From Cristatella mucedo (lineage: Eukaryota > Bryozoa > Phylactolaemata > Cristatellidae), in NCBI GenBank assembly GCA_009760855.2, contig WPIO01000004.1:5285001-5349000 (forward strand): a stretch of DNA of 64,000 bases, read 5' to 3'. This document shows positions 38,201 through 46,593 of this stretch, one piece after another (position 1 is the first letter of the stretch; every line of letters begins with the position of its first letter). The position numbers were made by a program, and so were the translations under genes. The notes below the pieces were generated by a model. The model had not been told where the DNA came from. It saw nothing but the letters and a program-made list of their open reading frames with translations, and ran no database searches.

Positions 38201-41200
38201 CGTGAGAGTGGCAGTTGCAGAATGACACAACTTCTCGCCGACCTGCACTAGCTCTCTGTCAAGCAGCAAATTGACTTCAAGGTTTTGTCACTACTTTTAG
38301 GTCCCTTCATTCTCTTGCTCTTGCTCTAGCCAACTGAGGCATCGTACAACCAACCTGCTCGTCTGACTCAAGCCATTCATCCGTGCTTCAGCCCAGCCTC
38401 AAATCCTCTGAGGACCACGCCTTTCAGTTGCATGCTCCCAAAGCCTAAAACGCACTCCAAACTGACGTCACGACATCCCATGACTCGACGGCATTTAAAA
38501 AATGCTAAAAAACGCACCTGTTCCTCACAGCATTCACCGGGTCCAAGTGAAATGTCCTTTCTGTGCTTACGCGCTGCAGTACCGTGCATTTCATGACTAA
38601 CGACATTGCAATGCTTCCTTTACAGCATCTGTACAGTGCCAAGAAAAAGATTTAGTTATCTAAGGATGCTATACAAATGTCCTACAATGATTATAGCTAC
38701 ACGAGCGCAGCAGCATGCTCTTACCTTGCCTCGGGGAGGAGGCGGCGGCGCCAGCATGGCAGCAATGCTCTGTGCGAGGCTCGACGGTGGAAGTGGCTCC
38801 AGCACCGACTTGGACTTGGCGGCTTGCGAAGATAGTGCCGACGGCACGGTCGACGCCGCAGGGCCACCGGTGGCTGCGGCTTGGCCACCAACGCGGCTGC
38901 CGCCGCCGCTGCTGTCCGTGCTGCGCTTTACGCGGCCCTGCTCAGTGGCAGCAGCGCCAGACGAGGAGCGCCCGTCGGCGTCGGTGGCGCTGCCGCCACG
39001 AGTGTGCTTGTCAGCAGCTGCCGATGAGCCGGACTCATCGCTGCCGGGCCGCCGTGGCAGCAGCTTAACTCTGGGCTCGCCGGCAGCTGCCGCCTTCTTT
39101 GTCTGCCCGCGGCGCCTCTTGGCGAGCACAGCCGTATCGCAGGCCAACATTTCTTCAAAGCTGAGCGTGGTGCGCGACTTGCCGTTGCCGGCTTCAGCAT
39201 CGTCATCGTCGTCATCCGTCGCTTCGCTCTCGGGCCTTGCTGGCGCCCTTGTTGTTCCAAATTCGTCATCACTGCCGTCCTCGTGCAGGCTGCTGCTTCG
39301 GCGGCGGCCGCTTCCGCCGCCGCCGTCCCCGTGATTCGAGCCACTCGAGATGAGCTGCCGCAGCCGGCTGCTCGCCGACTTTGCCGACGGCGGCGTGCCA
39401 CCATCGGCCTGCGGTCGGCGGGTGGCAGCGGGTGCAAGAGTGGCGCCAAGTGCCGTGCGACTGGCGCCACCGTCCTTGCTGAATCGGTCGCGTTCGTCTT
39501 CGTTGCCGTCGCTCGATGGCGAGAAGCCGACCACGCCGGAAGGGCGGGCGCCGCCTTGCTCGTCCAGCCGTCGGCGCCGACGTCGCCGCTCGCTCCTGTC
39601 CTCGGCATCGTCTTCGTCTGGCGTCAAAGCAGCAGCTTCCTGCTGCTTCCTGCTTCGCTTGCTGCTGCTGCCGCCGGCGTCGTCCGCTGCTCTGCTGCGC
39701 TTTGCAGGCGCGGCCGCAGTGGCCACCGTGCCGTTCGAGTGCCTGCCAAGCCCCGCCGACGGGTCGCCGACGGTGTCCACGGCAGTACGAGAAATCTTCC
39801 CACCAGCAGCAGCCGGCGACGACTGCGCTGCTGGGTGAGCGCTGCTGCCGCCGTCGTCAGGGCGCGGTCGCTTGACGCTGCTGCCGCCGCCGCTGCCTCG
39901 GCCGTCTCTAGCTGGCTCGCTGCTGCTGCTGGCCGAACGCTTCTTGTCACCGCTGCTGCCGCCGTGCACGGGCAGCCGGGCAGGCGGCGGCGATGAGTCG
40001 GTCGGCCGGTTGCCAGCGCCCCCGCCGCCGACCGCCTCTGATCGCCGGCCTCGCTCGCTGCCATCAGGTGCGTGGGAGCGGCTCTCCTGCACTGTTACCG
40101 AGACGACGTTGCTCACGACTTTCGAGGCAGCGGCCGGAACTCTGGCAGCAGCAGCGCTGCTGCCAGAGTTAGCGCTGCTGAGACGCTCTTTGGATGCATG
40201 CGCTGTGGCGGCAGAGGCAGCAGCGGCCACTTCGCCGCCATCTTGCGGGGCCACCGCGCGGTGCTTCGAATCAGCAGGGGTTGCAGCCGTGCTGGTGGCT
40301 GCGGCCGACGACGACGCCTTCTTCTTGCCGTCGCCCTTGGTAGCGGACTGGACTGCGGCTTTCCACTTGTGCACGAGCGTCTTGGCCTTCTCGATCGCAG
40401 TCTCGCCCAGCTCGACGTGCCGTTTTAGATCGTTGACGAACCTCCCAATGCCAGTGGCCTAAATAAAGGCCGGCTGCTGAACGGCAGTGCTGAGATGTGC
40501 CTCCCAGCCGTAGTCCATTCTAGCACTTTAACTTACGCAAGCAGGGGCCAGCACAGAGGCAGGTTACAGAGCAAGGCAGCTAGCTAAGCCCAAGCTCACG
40601 TCAAGACCGAAGTCACGTGTTCGAGTCCTGAAGCGGGCTACAATCTTGCATTGCCCGCTGCAAGCTGCTGCTTGCATCTGAATCTTGGTACAGCGGCATG
40701 GCGCTCGCACTACGCGACCCAGAATCGAGATGTGCACTAGGCAGTTTTTTATATTGCTTGCTTCAGGCCGGTGACAGTCACTAAGGTGACTAAGGGCAAG
40801 TGTGCTGCTACAGAAATGGGAATCTGAAGCTGAATCTGCTGATATCATTAGATCTGATCTCATTCTTTGTTAACTCTGCATGGCCAACTCACCTGCAATA
40901 CATCCATACCGATGGCCATGCCGTCAAGAGCCTCTAAAGCCCTCATCACCTGAAAAGCAGGCAATCACATCATCTCGAGCACGAGGGTGATTCCGAATAC
41001 AAGCAGCGCTCTGCCATAGGGTAAAAGCCGTGCCAATCGTGAAAACATCAAAGCCGCGCAGCAAGTACCAATTTTTTTTTTACCATTACTAGTACTATTT
41101 TATTGTCACTATTATATCACTATATTTAAATGAGGCAAATACCAAAGTCGCACACCAAAGCAAATACCAAAATCAAAAGCCGCGATGCCTGCTGTTGCAG

Positions 41201-44200
41201 CCGAGGCACACTTGTTAAAACAGCAAACTGAGCTGCCACCGTTAGGGGAAGTGAGCCGAGTGTCGGCTGTCCGAACTTGTCCTCAAACTTGACACCAGAT
41301 ACTATGAGGCGCCAAGCTGCAAGCAAGCAGGAGCCAGCCAAACCCAAAGAACAAGAGTGCCTGCCTGATCGTCGCGCAGTCAAGAAGCACTGCGTTTGCT
41401 GGGCAAAACGCACAGCGAAGCAAGCAGAGCTTTGCATCGTCGGCTGCTTCCGCAGCCTAGCTCACACGGCTTTCGGGCGTTCGCTCGAAAGCATGCCATC
41501 GATATTGCTAAACCGCAAGTGCCATGCAGTAAGTGCTAGTGCAGGGGGAGGTGTGGCCCCCACGCCCTTTCATTCAGGGAATCATTCATTCGGCCTCTGG
41601 CCGTCGGCACCAATGCTTGGTGTCACTGCGCAGCCCTCAAACTTAGCATACCTGCGACTGTCTAGCAACATGGCGACCACCCTGTAGCTTCTTTGAGGGG
41701 CGCTTGCTTCGCGACATAGCACAGCCCGCTCACGCACACACGACGCATCCACGAATAGCAATGCAAACTTGAGTGCCGACTGGGTGGCACGTGCACGACA
41801 CTGAGCACACTGGGAGGGCGTAGGCGAGGCAATGCTCACATGGGCGCAACTCATGAGTGCATGCCTGCCTGCATGCCGTCGTATGCTGTACACTTGAAAT
41901 CGAGGCTGAAGGCAGAATCTGCGGCTATCAGTGAGTGCCCGATCGATTGAGGGAACGCCTTCTCGTTTGAGCCCACGCACATCGGCACACGGATGGAGAA
42001 GAGGAGTGCGCTAAGAACAAACCGCAGCTACTCTTTGCCGGAATGTCTTCGCCCGTCTTCCTCATCACTTCCACAAGCAGTCAAATGCTCCAATAAACAA
42101 CTCACTAGTGACAATGCAGTCGGGGGGGGGGGGGTTCTAATCAGCACTGTGGCAGAAGTGCAGCAACAACTCTAAACTAGAATCTATCCAGATCGGCTTG
42201 GCCACTAGACCTACTGTATCCTCTGCACTGAATTTCGGCGTCCACTTAAAAAATTACTTCATTAAATGCGCGCATCGGCTACACGGGCAAGTCTGGTTAC
42301 TTTAAAATAATTTATTTGTATAGCACCCTAAGAAGAGTTTGATCTCTATTCAGTATTCTTCTTATTCTTATTCTTATATCTCTATTCAGTATTCTTCAGT
42401 ATTCGATTCTTATTCAGTCGCTTCCCACGTGCTACAGGGCTCAAGCCCACGACCTCTCATGACATCGTATACAATGACCTTGTCCTCGATCGGCAAGTGC
42501 AAATCCCTTAACCACTGGGCTAAACCTACGTACCAGTGCCAAAATTTGGGCTTGCTTAGACAAGGATGTCATAACTGTCAATGCACTTTTGACACTCCGA
42601 CTGGACTTTTGTCATTAACTCTTGGCTATTGCCTCTCTTGCATTAAGATGAAGCGCCTGAATAGAGACTCGGTTCTCTTGGGGTGCTGTAAGGACATAAT
42701 AAAAAAAAGTTATTATTATTGTGAACTAGTCGTTTTGTTGCCGCACACACTGTATAGTCTGTGATAGCATTAACATTATCAAGCTAGTTCACCACATACA
42801 GCAGGCCGTGTTCCTAATAAGATATATTAATGCATAATCTAAATAAGTAATGAATATCTAAAAAATATAATCAATACAAAAATAAAATAAAAACTGCCTG
42901 CTGTTGCACTAGCAACAGTGTCAAATTGGTCAATGCACACAAACAGCCTCTATTTTAAGTTCTTACGCTGCCCCACCAGGGCCGGCCCCGACTAGGCTCC
43001 TCCATACCTAGCTGAACCGCTGCACCAGTTTCGGCATCCTCGTGCTCTCAGGTCCTGTGTGGAAATAAATCAGCTGTTAAATTCCTCCACTTAAAGACCG
43101 TTGGCGACAGAAGCTTAAGCTCTGCAGGTCCTCGACTGTGGAACTCGCTTCCACAATTCTTACACAACGACAACTACTCTCCTGCTGCCGACTACGGCAC
43201 ATCCTTTCTAGTGGTCCTGAGCTGCTATTTCCATGCTACACATTACCTTAACTGCTCTCATGACTCTGCCTTTCTTCCCACTTTCTCTTTGTTGCGTGAG
43301 ACGAAGTCTGTTGGCTAAAACTAACTTACTAGTTATGGGCAAACCTAGTGTTATTCAGAAATTGGAAAGGCTGACTTTCAAAATTGGCTCTGCCAGCATA
43401 TCTCCAGTTGCATCAGCTCGAAATCTAGGTGTCATATTCCAAAGCGACCTCTCGTTAGACGACCACATCAGCTCCACAGTCAAATCAGCCTATTTTCAGC
43501 TTCATAACATTGCTAAAATTAGGGCTTGTTTAGATAAGGATACCACGTCCAAGTTGGTCCATGCATTCGTGACATCTCGTCTCGACTTCTGCAACTCACT
43601 GCTTACTGGCCTACCAGCATGTGCGATCAGGCGATTGCAGCTGGTGCAAAACTCTGCAGCTGGGCTTGTCTGTCGTGAGCGTCGCAGTTGCCACATTACT
43701 CCACTTCTCGCCGACCTGCACTGGTTACCAGTCAAGCAACGGATTGACTTCAAGGTTTTGTCGCTCACTTTTAGGTCTCTTCATTCTATGGCTCCAGCCT
43801 ATCTTTCAGAGATACTACCCCATCAGGCAAAGCATCGTACCACTCGCTTTTCGGAATCCAACAGTCTAGAAATACCTCGTACAAACCTTAAATCCTTTGG
43901 AGACCGTGCATTTAGCTCGTATGCTCCCACAGCCTGGAACTCCCTCCCGACCTGCATCAGAACATCCCCTGACCTGACCACATTTAAAAGAAACTTAAAA
44001 ACATACCTATTTAGGACAGCATTTAGTGGGTCCTTGTGATTCGTCCTCGATGTGCTTATGCGTGCTGACACTGTTCATGCTGCCACTAACCACATTTGCA
44101 TGCTGACCCAGTGCATGTAACCCCTAACCATGTTATTCATTTTGTTTGTTTTTCAAGCATGATTTTACTTACTATTCTATTGCGTATCACTTTGCAGCAA

Positions 44201-45205
44201 ATGTAAAGCGCCTAGAAAGAGATTAAGTTCTCTGAGGGCGCTTTATCAAGTGCAATATTATTATTATTATTATATTACCGAATGCGTACCGGAAGCAGCT
44301 TAGGCTGTGAGCCCACTATACAAAACTCTCCTCCGTAACACCTACATAGTTATTGTAGCTTTGTGGACTTACAGACGGAGATACACATACGGCTGATACG
44401 CACAGGTGACTTCTAGCCGACTCGCTTACAAACTTACAGCAGCTGGCGCTCACCGCTACACTCACCGACCGGCAGACCGTTGCTCCAAGAACGAGCAACT
44501 GCAGGTTGGCGCAAGCCTGATATAGTAGCAAGGTCATAAGTCAAAATAATCACTGCTGTACATAATTATATATAATACTGCTCATAAGCCTCGGCTTATT
44601 GCGGCTATTTCATGAGCGCTCCAATTCAGCGGCAAAGCTCTTAGTTCTTAATCGAGGTTCAGCTGTCAAGCTCTCAGTTCATAATCGCGGGGCACCACAA
44701 CGCTGAGTATGCAGCTTACTAGCCAAGCCGAAAGGCTTTTACGAGACCCCCCGCCGAATGGAATCACCGCGCTGCCGCTGTCGCAGACGGCGCTCGTGGA
44801 CGCGATAAAACGTGGCACCGGGCAGCGAAAACCCACCGGGCAGGCGAGCAAAGCGGAAACTCGCGGATCCCTGAAGCCGGTAGCTGAATGGCACTTGCAG
44901 CGTCTCCTAACATCGATGGTCTTTGACAAGGCTCCGTCCTTAGTCGCTGCTTGTGTGCCCGACCCCGCGAGCGGCCAGACTAGCGGCCCGACGGGACGCG
45001 GCGACGACGCAGGGACCCGCACCCCCCCCCCGCGCGGAGGTGGAGGGGTGCGAACGAAAAGCGCGTGGGGCGCGGGCGCCGCAGGGAATCAATCGTCGCC
45101 GAGAATCGTTGAGTAAGCGAAAGGACGCGCGCATACCCGGTGCTCCTTCGCGACGTTCTTCTCTATATACTTCCGCAGCTGCTCAACGGCAGAGACAGGC
45201 TCCAT
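28870..45205 (-). CDS. ELOA: Elongin A orthologue, complete 10-exon gene
   Basis: Elongin A is the large subunit of the Elongin (SIII) complex. It stimulates RNA polymerase II elongation in the nucleus and, through Elongin B/C and a cullin, takes part in ubiquitylating stalled polymerase. Ten exons join in phase to 2610 nt (869 aa plus stop); human ELOA is about 770-800 aa. In order: TFIIS N-terminal-like helical bundle (aa ~1-75), Ala/Ser/Gly-rich low-complexity region with basic patches (~80-470), a conserved [11 protein letters not shown]-type motif (~473-483), an [10 protein letters not shown] motif (~632-641), the BC-box P661-L-F-D-L-C666-L-R-V-L670, the Elongin-A homology block (674-742), and the basic tail with AKPPREVRR and the terminal [13 protein letters not shown] stretch. 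The ATG has A at -3 and G at +4. Introns range from 241 bp to about 4.2 kb and hold LINEs, SINEs and microsatellites. Exon limits were read from splice signals, not from transcripts. UTRs and a poly(A) signal were not identified. Confidence 0.96.
29705..29810. repeat. (CA)n microsatellite in ELOA intron 9
   Basis: (CA)n 29705-29756 followed by CACACCAA-type variants to 29810. Confidence 0.95.
30290..30526 (-). CDS. ELOA: ELOA exon 9
   Basis: 237 bp, acceptor CTCTCACAG|AG and donor AAAACAG|GTATGT. It starts [20 protein letters not shown], matching [20 protein letters not shown] in vertebrates, then runs into a Ser/Ala-rich linker. Confidence 0.96.
30950..31375 (-). mobile_element. L2-B LINE 3' part, decayed, ELOA intron 8
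   Basis: GCCTTAGCGGCTTTCGGTGC, then TACGAAGGTGCCAAGCCGTG and AAGAATTTTGCTCTG match 16140-16570 in order but with many substitutions. It is an older copy, in the same orientation as the host gene. Confidence 0.75.
31839..31874. repeat. Perfect 13-bp inverted repeat, ELOA intron 8
   Basis: AATGCTTGGGCAG and CTGCCCAAGCATT separated by 10 nt. It would form a stable hairpin in DNA or pre-mRNA. Confidence 0.9.
32088..32135. repeat. (CAG)16 in ELOA intron 8
   Basis: Sixteen uninterrupted CAG units on the plus strand (CTG in the transcript). Shorter runs lie at 34856-34879 (8 units) and 35171-35200 (10 units) in intron 4. Confidence 0.97.
32294..32372 (-). CDS. ELOA: ELOA exon 8
   Basis: 79 bp, acceptor CCTTTATAG|TCG and donor CACCAG|GTAACA, phase 0 in and phase 1 out. 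It encodes [20 protein letters not shown] and then NKLKAP. This corresponds to the charged helix RLQDAREQRLRVLTKNI of vertebrate Elongin A. Confidence 0.93.
32937..33165. repeat. (GA)n and (AC)n microsatellites, ELOA intron 7
   Basis: (GA)n about 32937-32967, (AC)n 32970-33014, (GA)n 33131-33162. Confidence 0.93.
33279..33380 (-). CDS. ELOA: ELOA exon 7
   Basis: 102 bp, phase 0 at both ends, acceptor ACAATTTCAG| and donor TATCTG|GTGAGT. It encodes [14 protein letters not shown] and [10 protein letters not shown], the most diagnostic Elongin A signature (vertebrate ETDQLWKVHCHRDF and EYESWREMYL). Confidence 0.97.
33886..33983 (-). CDS. ELOA: ELOA exon 6 (Elongin-A homology region)
   Basis: 98 bp, acceptor CGCCTTAG|CC and donor AACCCG|GTGCGC. 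It encodes [16 protein letters not shown], then [16 protein letters not shown]. This aligns with the vertebrate block VGGVPYSVLEPVLERCTP and the following QLYRIEEYN. This part follows the BC-box and is F-box-like in Elongin A. Confidence 0.95.
34225..34278 (-). CDS. ELOA: ELOA exon 5 with the BC-box
   Basis: 54 bp, acceptor GCTGCAG|AG and donor GGAT|GTAAGT. It carries [27 protein letters not shown] fits the BC-box pattern (S/T/P)LxxxCxxx(A/I/L/V) that binds Elongin C. The split codons at both ends agree with the neighbouring exons. Confidence 0.95.
34385..34500 (-). mobile_element. Diverged SINE-A, ELOA intron 4
   Basis: GGCCTCATTTACAGAGCTGC, AGAGAAGCCTTGGAGGCTAC and GGGCTCCAATCC follow the reverse SINE-A order. 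Confidence 0.45.
35516..35563. repeat. 14-bp inverted repeat, ELOA intron 4
   Basis: AGGACGGTGCAGCT (35515-35528) and AGCTGCACCGTCCT (35550-35563) are perfect complements around a 21-nt loop. Confidence 0.9.
35870..36015 (+). mobile_element. Diverged SINE-A, ELOA intron 4
   Basis: GGGCTAGAGTCCTACAGCAGG (B-box region), CAATCCTTTATTGCAAC, then AAGGCTCTTCTGCCGCTACA. Confidence 0.6.
36252..36286. repeat. 35-bp palindrome, ELOA intron 4
   Basis: Two perfect 17-bp arms, GGCGGCATGAGCGCCTG and its complement, around a single C. Confidence 0.93.
37163..37206. repeat. Poly(C) tract, ELOA intron 4
   Basis: About 44 bases of C broken by two A. In the transcript this is a G-run with G-quadruplex potential. 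Confidence 0.9.
37371..37482 (-). CDS. ELOA: ELOA exon 4 (aa 621-657 plus 1 nt)
   Basis: Acceptor CCTGCTCCAG|CTGG and donor CACGAAG|GTGAGC. It enters in phase 0 and leaves in phase 1. It contains [12 protein letters not shown], matching the LPDLPLPAIQANYRP region of vertebrate Elongin A. Confidence 0.93.
37795..38683 (+). mobile_element. L2-A LINE, highly decayed, ELOA intron 3
   Basis: GACATTCGCACTTGGATGGC through CTGGTGCAAAACTCGGCAGC and CTTGTCTGTCGTGAG to a degraded hairpin at 38635-38675. Many stops and frameshifts. Antisense to ELOA. Confidence 0.85.
38725..40458 (-). CDS. ELOA: ELOA exon 3 (aa 43-620), large low-complexity exon
   Basis: Acceptor TTTATTTAG| and donor GGCAAG|GTAAGAG. 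The 1734 bp stay open in phase 0. It starts with [14 protein letters not shown], the rest of the helical bundle (Elongin A has TGVGKTVNSLRKH), then a W-K pair near aa 72. The middle is rich in Ala, Ser, Gly, Arg and Asp with many possible nuclear-localisation patches, including basic runs such as KRRRGQTKK. The SFEEMLACD motif corresponds to the SFESYLSYD motif of vertebrate Elongin A. High GC keeps the opposite strand open over long stretches; those are shadows. Confidence 0.95.
40138..40170. repeat. 33-bp hairpin inside ELOA exon 3
   Basis: Perfect 15-bp arms (AACTCTGGCAGCAGC and complement) around AGC, within coding sequence for an [11 protein letters not shown] stretch. Confidence 0.92.
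40600..40690 (+). mobile_element. SINE-A-like fragment, ELOA intron 2
   Basis: ACCGAAGTCACGTGTTCGAG, TCCTGAAGCGGGC and TTGCATTGCCCGCTGCAAGC follow the SINE-A head-body order. Confidence 0.5.
40893..40949 (-). CDS. ELOA: ELOA exon 2 (aa 24-42)
   Basis: 57 bp, with acceptor CTTTTCAG| and donor TTGCAG|GTGAGT, phase 0 at both ends. It encodes [19 protein letters not shown], which matches the Elongin A / TFIIS helix that precedes the 'TGIGK' turn. Confidence 0.92.
42305..42540 (-). mobile_element. SINE-B, reverse, with an internal TATTC-rich expansion
   Basis: Inverted tail (TATAGCACCCTAAGAAGAGT), then ~60 bp of TATTCTTCTTATTC-type repeats inside the element, then GGGCTCAAGCCCACGACCT and AACCACTGGGCTAAACC. 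ELOA intron 1. Confidence 0.75.
42640..42716 (+). mobile_element. SINE-B tail / L2-type 3' hairpin fragment
   Basis: GATGAAGCGCCTGAATAGAG, TTCTCTTGGGGTGCT and a short TTATTATT tail. Confidence 0.6.
42953..43316 (+). mobile_element. L2-B LINE 3' part, left half
   Basis: Matches 54385-54748: CCTCCATACCTAGCTGAACC, GGTCCTCGACTGTGGAACTC, TTTGTTGCGTGAGACGAAGT. Ends at CTGTTGGC, where the L2-A copy begins. ELOA intron 1. Confidence 0.85.
43317..44272 (+). mobile_element. L2-A LINE, recent copy nested in L2-B
   Basis: Open across the RT C-terminal half ([20 protein letters not shown] to [11 protein letters not shown], stop 44037-44039), then 3' UTR, hairpin and (ATT)n. Nearly identical to 60994-61888 and the reverse of 55504-56460. 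It starts just after the catalytic region, so it cannot encode active RT. It lies antisense in ELOA intron 1. Confidence 0.93.
44273..44400 (+). mobile_element. L2-B LINE 3' end, right half
   Basis: TACCGAATGCGTACCGGAAG, CTATACAAAACTCTCCTCCG and GGAGATACACATAC continue the L2-B element cut at 43316. Confidence 0.85.
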
Positions 45206-45420
45206 AATCTGCCAACACCGCGAGTGCTGTCGTAAATCCACGCTCGAAACGGGATCGCTGTCTCGCGTACCAGCTGTTGGCGTGAACGTCGAGCGGGGCG
45301 GCGCGGCTGACGCCGCGACTGACCAACTCGCTTAGCGGCAACCAGCTTTTGAGAGAGGTGGAATGAATACGCGACGAATTAGCGCGGACTGCTTAACTTG
45401 AGAATCGAAACACGAGAAGG
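44700..45420 (-). promoter_or_regulatory. GC-rich island at the ELOA 5' end
   Basis: GC- and CpG-rich DNA surrounds exon 1 and ends abruptly on both sides in AT-richer sequence. This is the expected setting of a TATA-less housekeeping promoter. No TATA box or defined transcription start could be seen, so the call rests on position and composition. Confidence 0.5.
45137..45205 (-). CDS. ELOA: ELOA exon 1 (aa 1-23)
   Basis: Begins at the ATG (45205-45203) and ends CACCGG|GTATGC, phase 0. It encodes the start of the first helix of the TFIIS N-like bundle ([13 protein letters not shown]). It lies in a GC-rich island, as expected for a first exon beside a promoter. Confidence 0.85.
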
Positions 45421-45559
45421 GAAAATAGAACCCGCATAAATACCTTTTAACGATCCGGATATAACTACCGTATCTGTAGATCGTACCCATAAATCCCAGC
45501 AAACGCCGAGTCTAGCTTCTATAAAAAGTTGTTCAATCACAGATGCACAATCTAAAAAT
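45206..45559. other. ELOA upstream flank
   Basis: GC-rich to ~45420, then AT-richer. No other gene seen. Confidence 0.4.
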
Positions 45560-45777
45560 GCTGACGTCGACGATCAACCATCTGCCTAACCACTTCCAGG
45601 TTAGCTCATTACCTCGTGATCCTTGCGATGATCTAGCTAATCGCTTCTCTAACTTATTGTTGACAAGATAGACAGGATCAGGGAGTCCATCCCAAAGATG
45701 GCAGCATCACCCCTGGAATCCTGTCCCTCAATTCCATGCAGTCAATGAAGGCAGCTAGTCCTCTGGACCCTAATAAA

Positions 45778-45915
45778 AAAATACTAGCTGATTCAACAGC
45801 CTCTTTAGTATTGCGACGGAAGAGCCTTTACGGCTATCGCCACCGCATGCAGAAGCAATACAGGATCGCCCACCACAGGATTCAAACCCTCTACCTCGGG
45901 ACCAAGGTATTCCCA
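45778..45915 (-). mobile_element. SINE-A inserted in an L2-A
   Basis: CTAGCTGATTCAACAGCCTC, TACGGCTATCGCCACCGCATGC and GGATTCAAACCCTC (B-box region) in reverse. Sits between the SPLDP motif and the RT start of the host LINE. Confidence 0.8.
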
Positions 45916-46497
45916 AAGTCCTGCTTCTACGATGCACTGATCTGCTGCTGCTATGCATGACTAGCATTATAAATATCTCATTCACCCCAGGTCACGTCCC
46001 TGCACCTTTCAAAAAGGCTACAGTTAGGCCACTATTCAAGAAAGCAACGCTAGACCAAGATAACTTGAGCAACTTCCGCCCAGTCTCCATTCTATCGTTC
46101 TATCAAAGACACTGGAACGAGTCGTGGCAGACCAGATGAACTCACATACTGAAACTTCAAAACTTGCCAGTAAGTTCCAGTCTGGTTTTAGAGCTAATCA
46201 CTACACAGAGTCTGCATTGGTTCGGGTGTATAATGACCTACTTAGGAATACTTCTTACGTACAGTCTCTTTACTCGTTTTGCTCGATCTTTCGGCAGCTT
46301 TTGATGCTATCAATCACCCATTCCTTGAGCAAATCTCATCTCGCCTGGGCAACACTAGCACTGCATTGCAATGGTTCAGGTCCTATCTCAGCGGGAGACT
46401 CGGGGTATTGATGTGAATATACAAGGATCATCAGAGAAACCTTTAACATATGAGGTACCTCAGGTGTCTGTGCTTGGTTCCGTTCTTTTCACGGTTT

Positions 46498-46499
<2 letters not shown>

Positions 46500-46592
<93 letters not shown>
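46500..46592. repeat. (CT)n expansion within an RT coding region
   Basis: About 46 CT units between GGTTTATA and AGCCGATGTGATTGCC. Other L2-A copies have only ~10 bp (CTCTCCCTCT) there. Confidence 0.95.

Positions 46593-46593
<1 letters not shown>

Noticed and set aside
38606-40462. Long plus-strand open frames (up to ~240 codons)
   Set aside because: They lie opposite ELOA exon 3. High GC and biased codons remove stops on the other strand. No start context, splice sites or domains.
43502-44071. Reverse-strand frames in L2-A copies (also at 55.7-56.3 and 61.1-61.7 kb)
   Set aside because: Opposite the RT coding strand and conserved only because the LINE copies are nearly identical.
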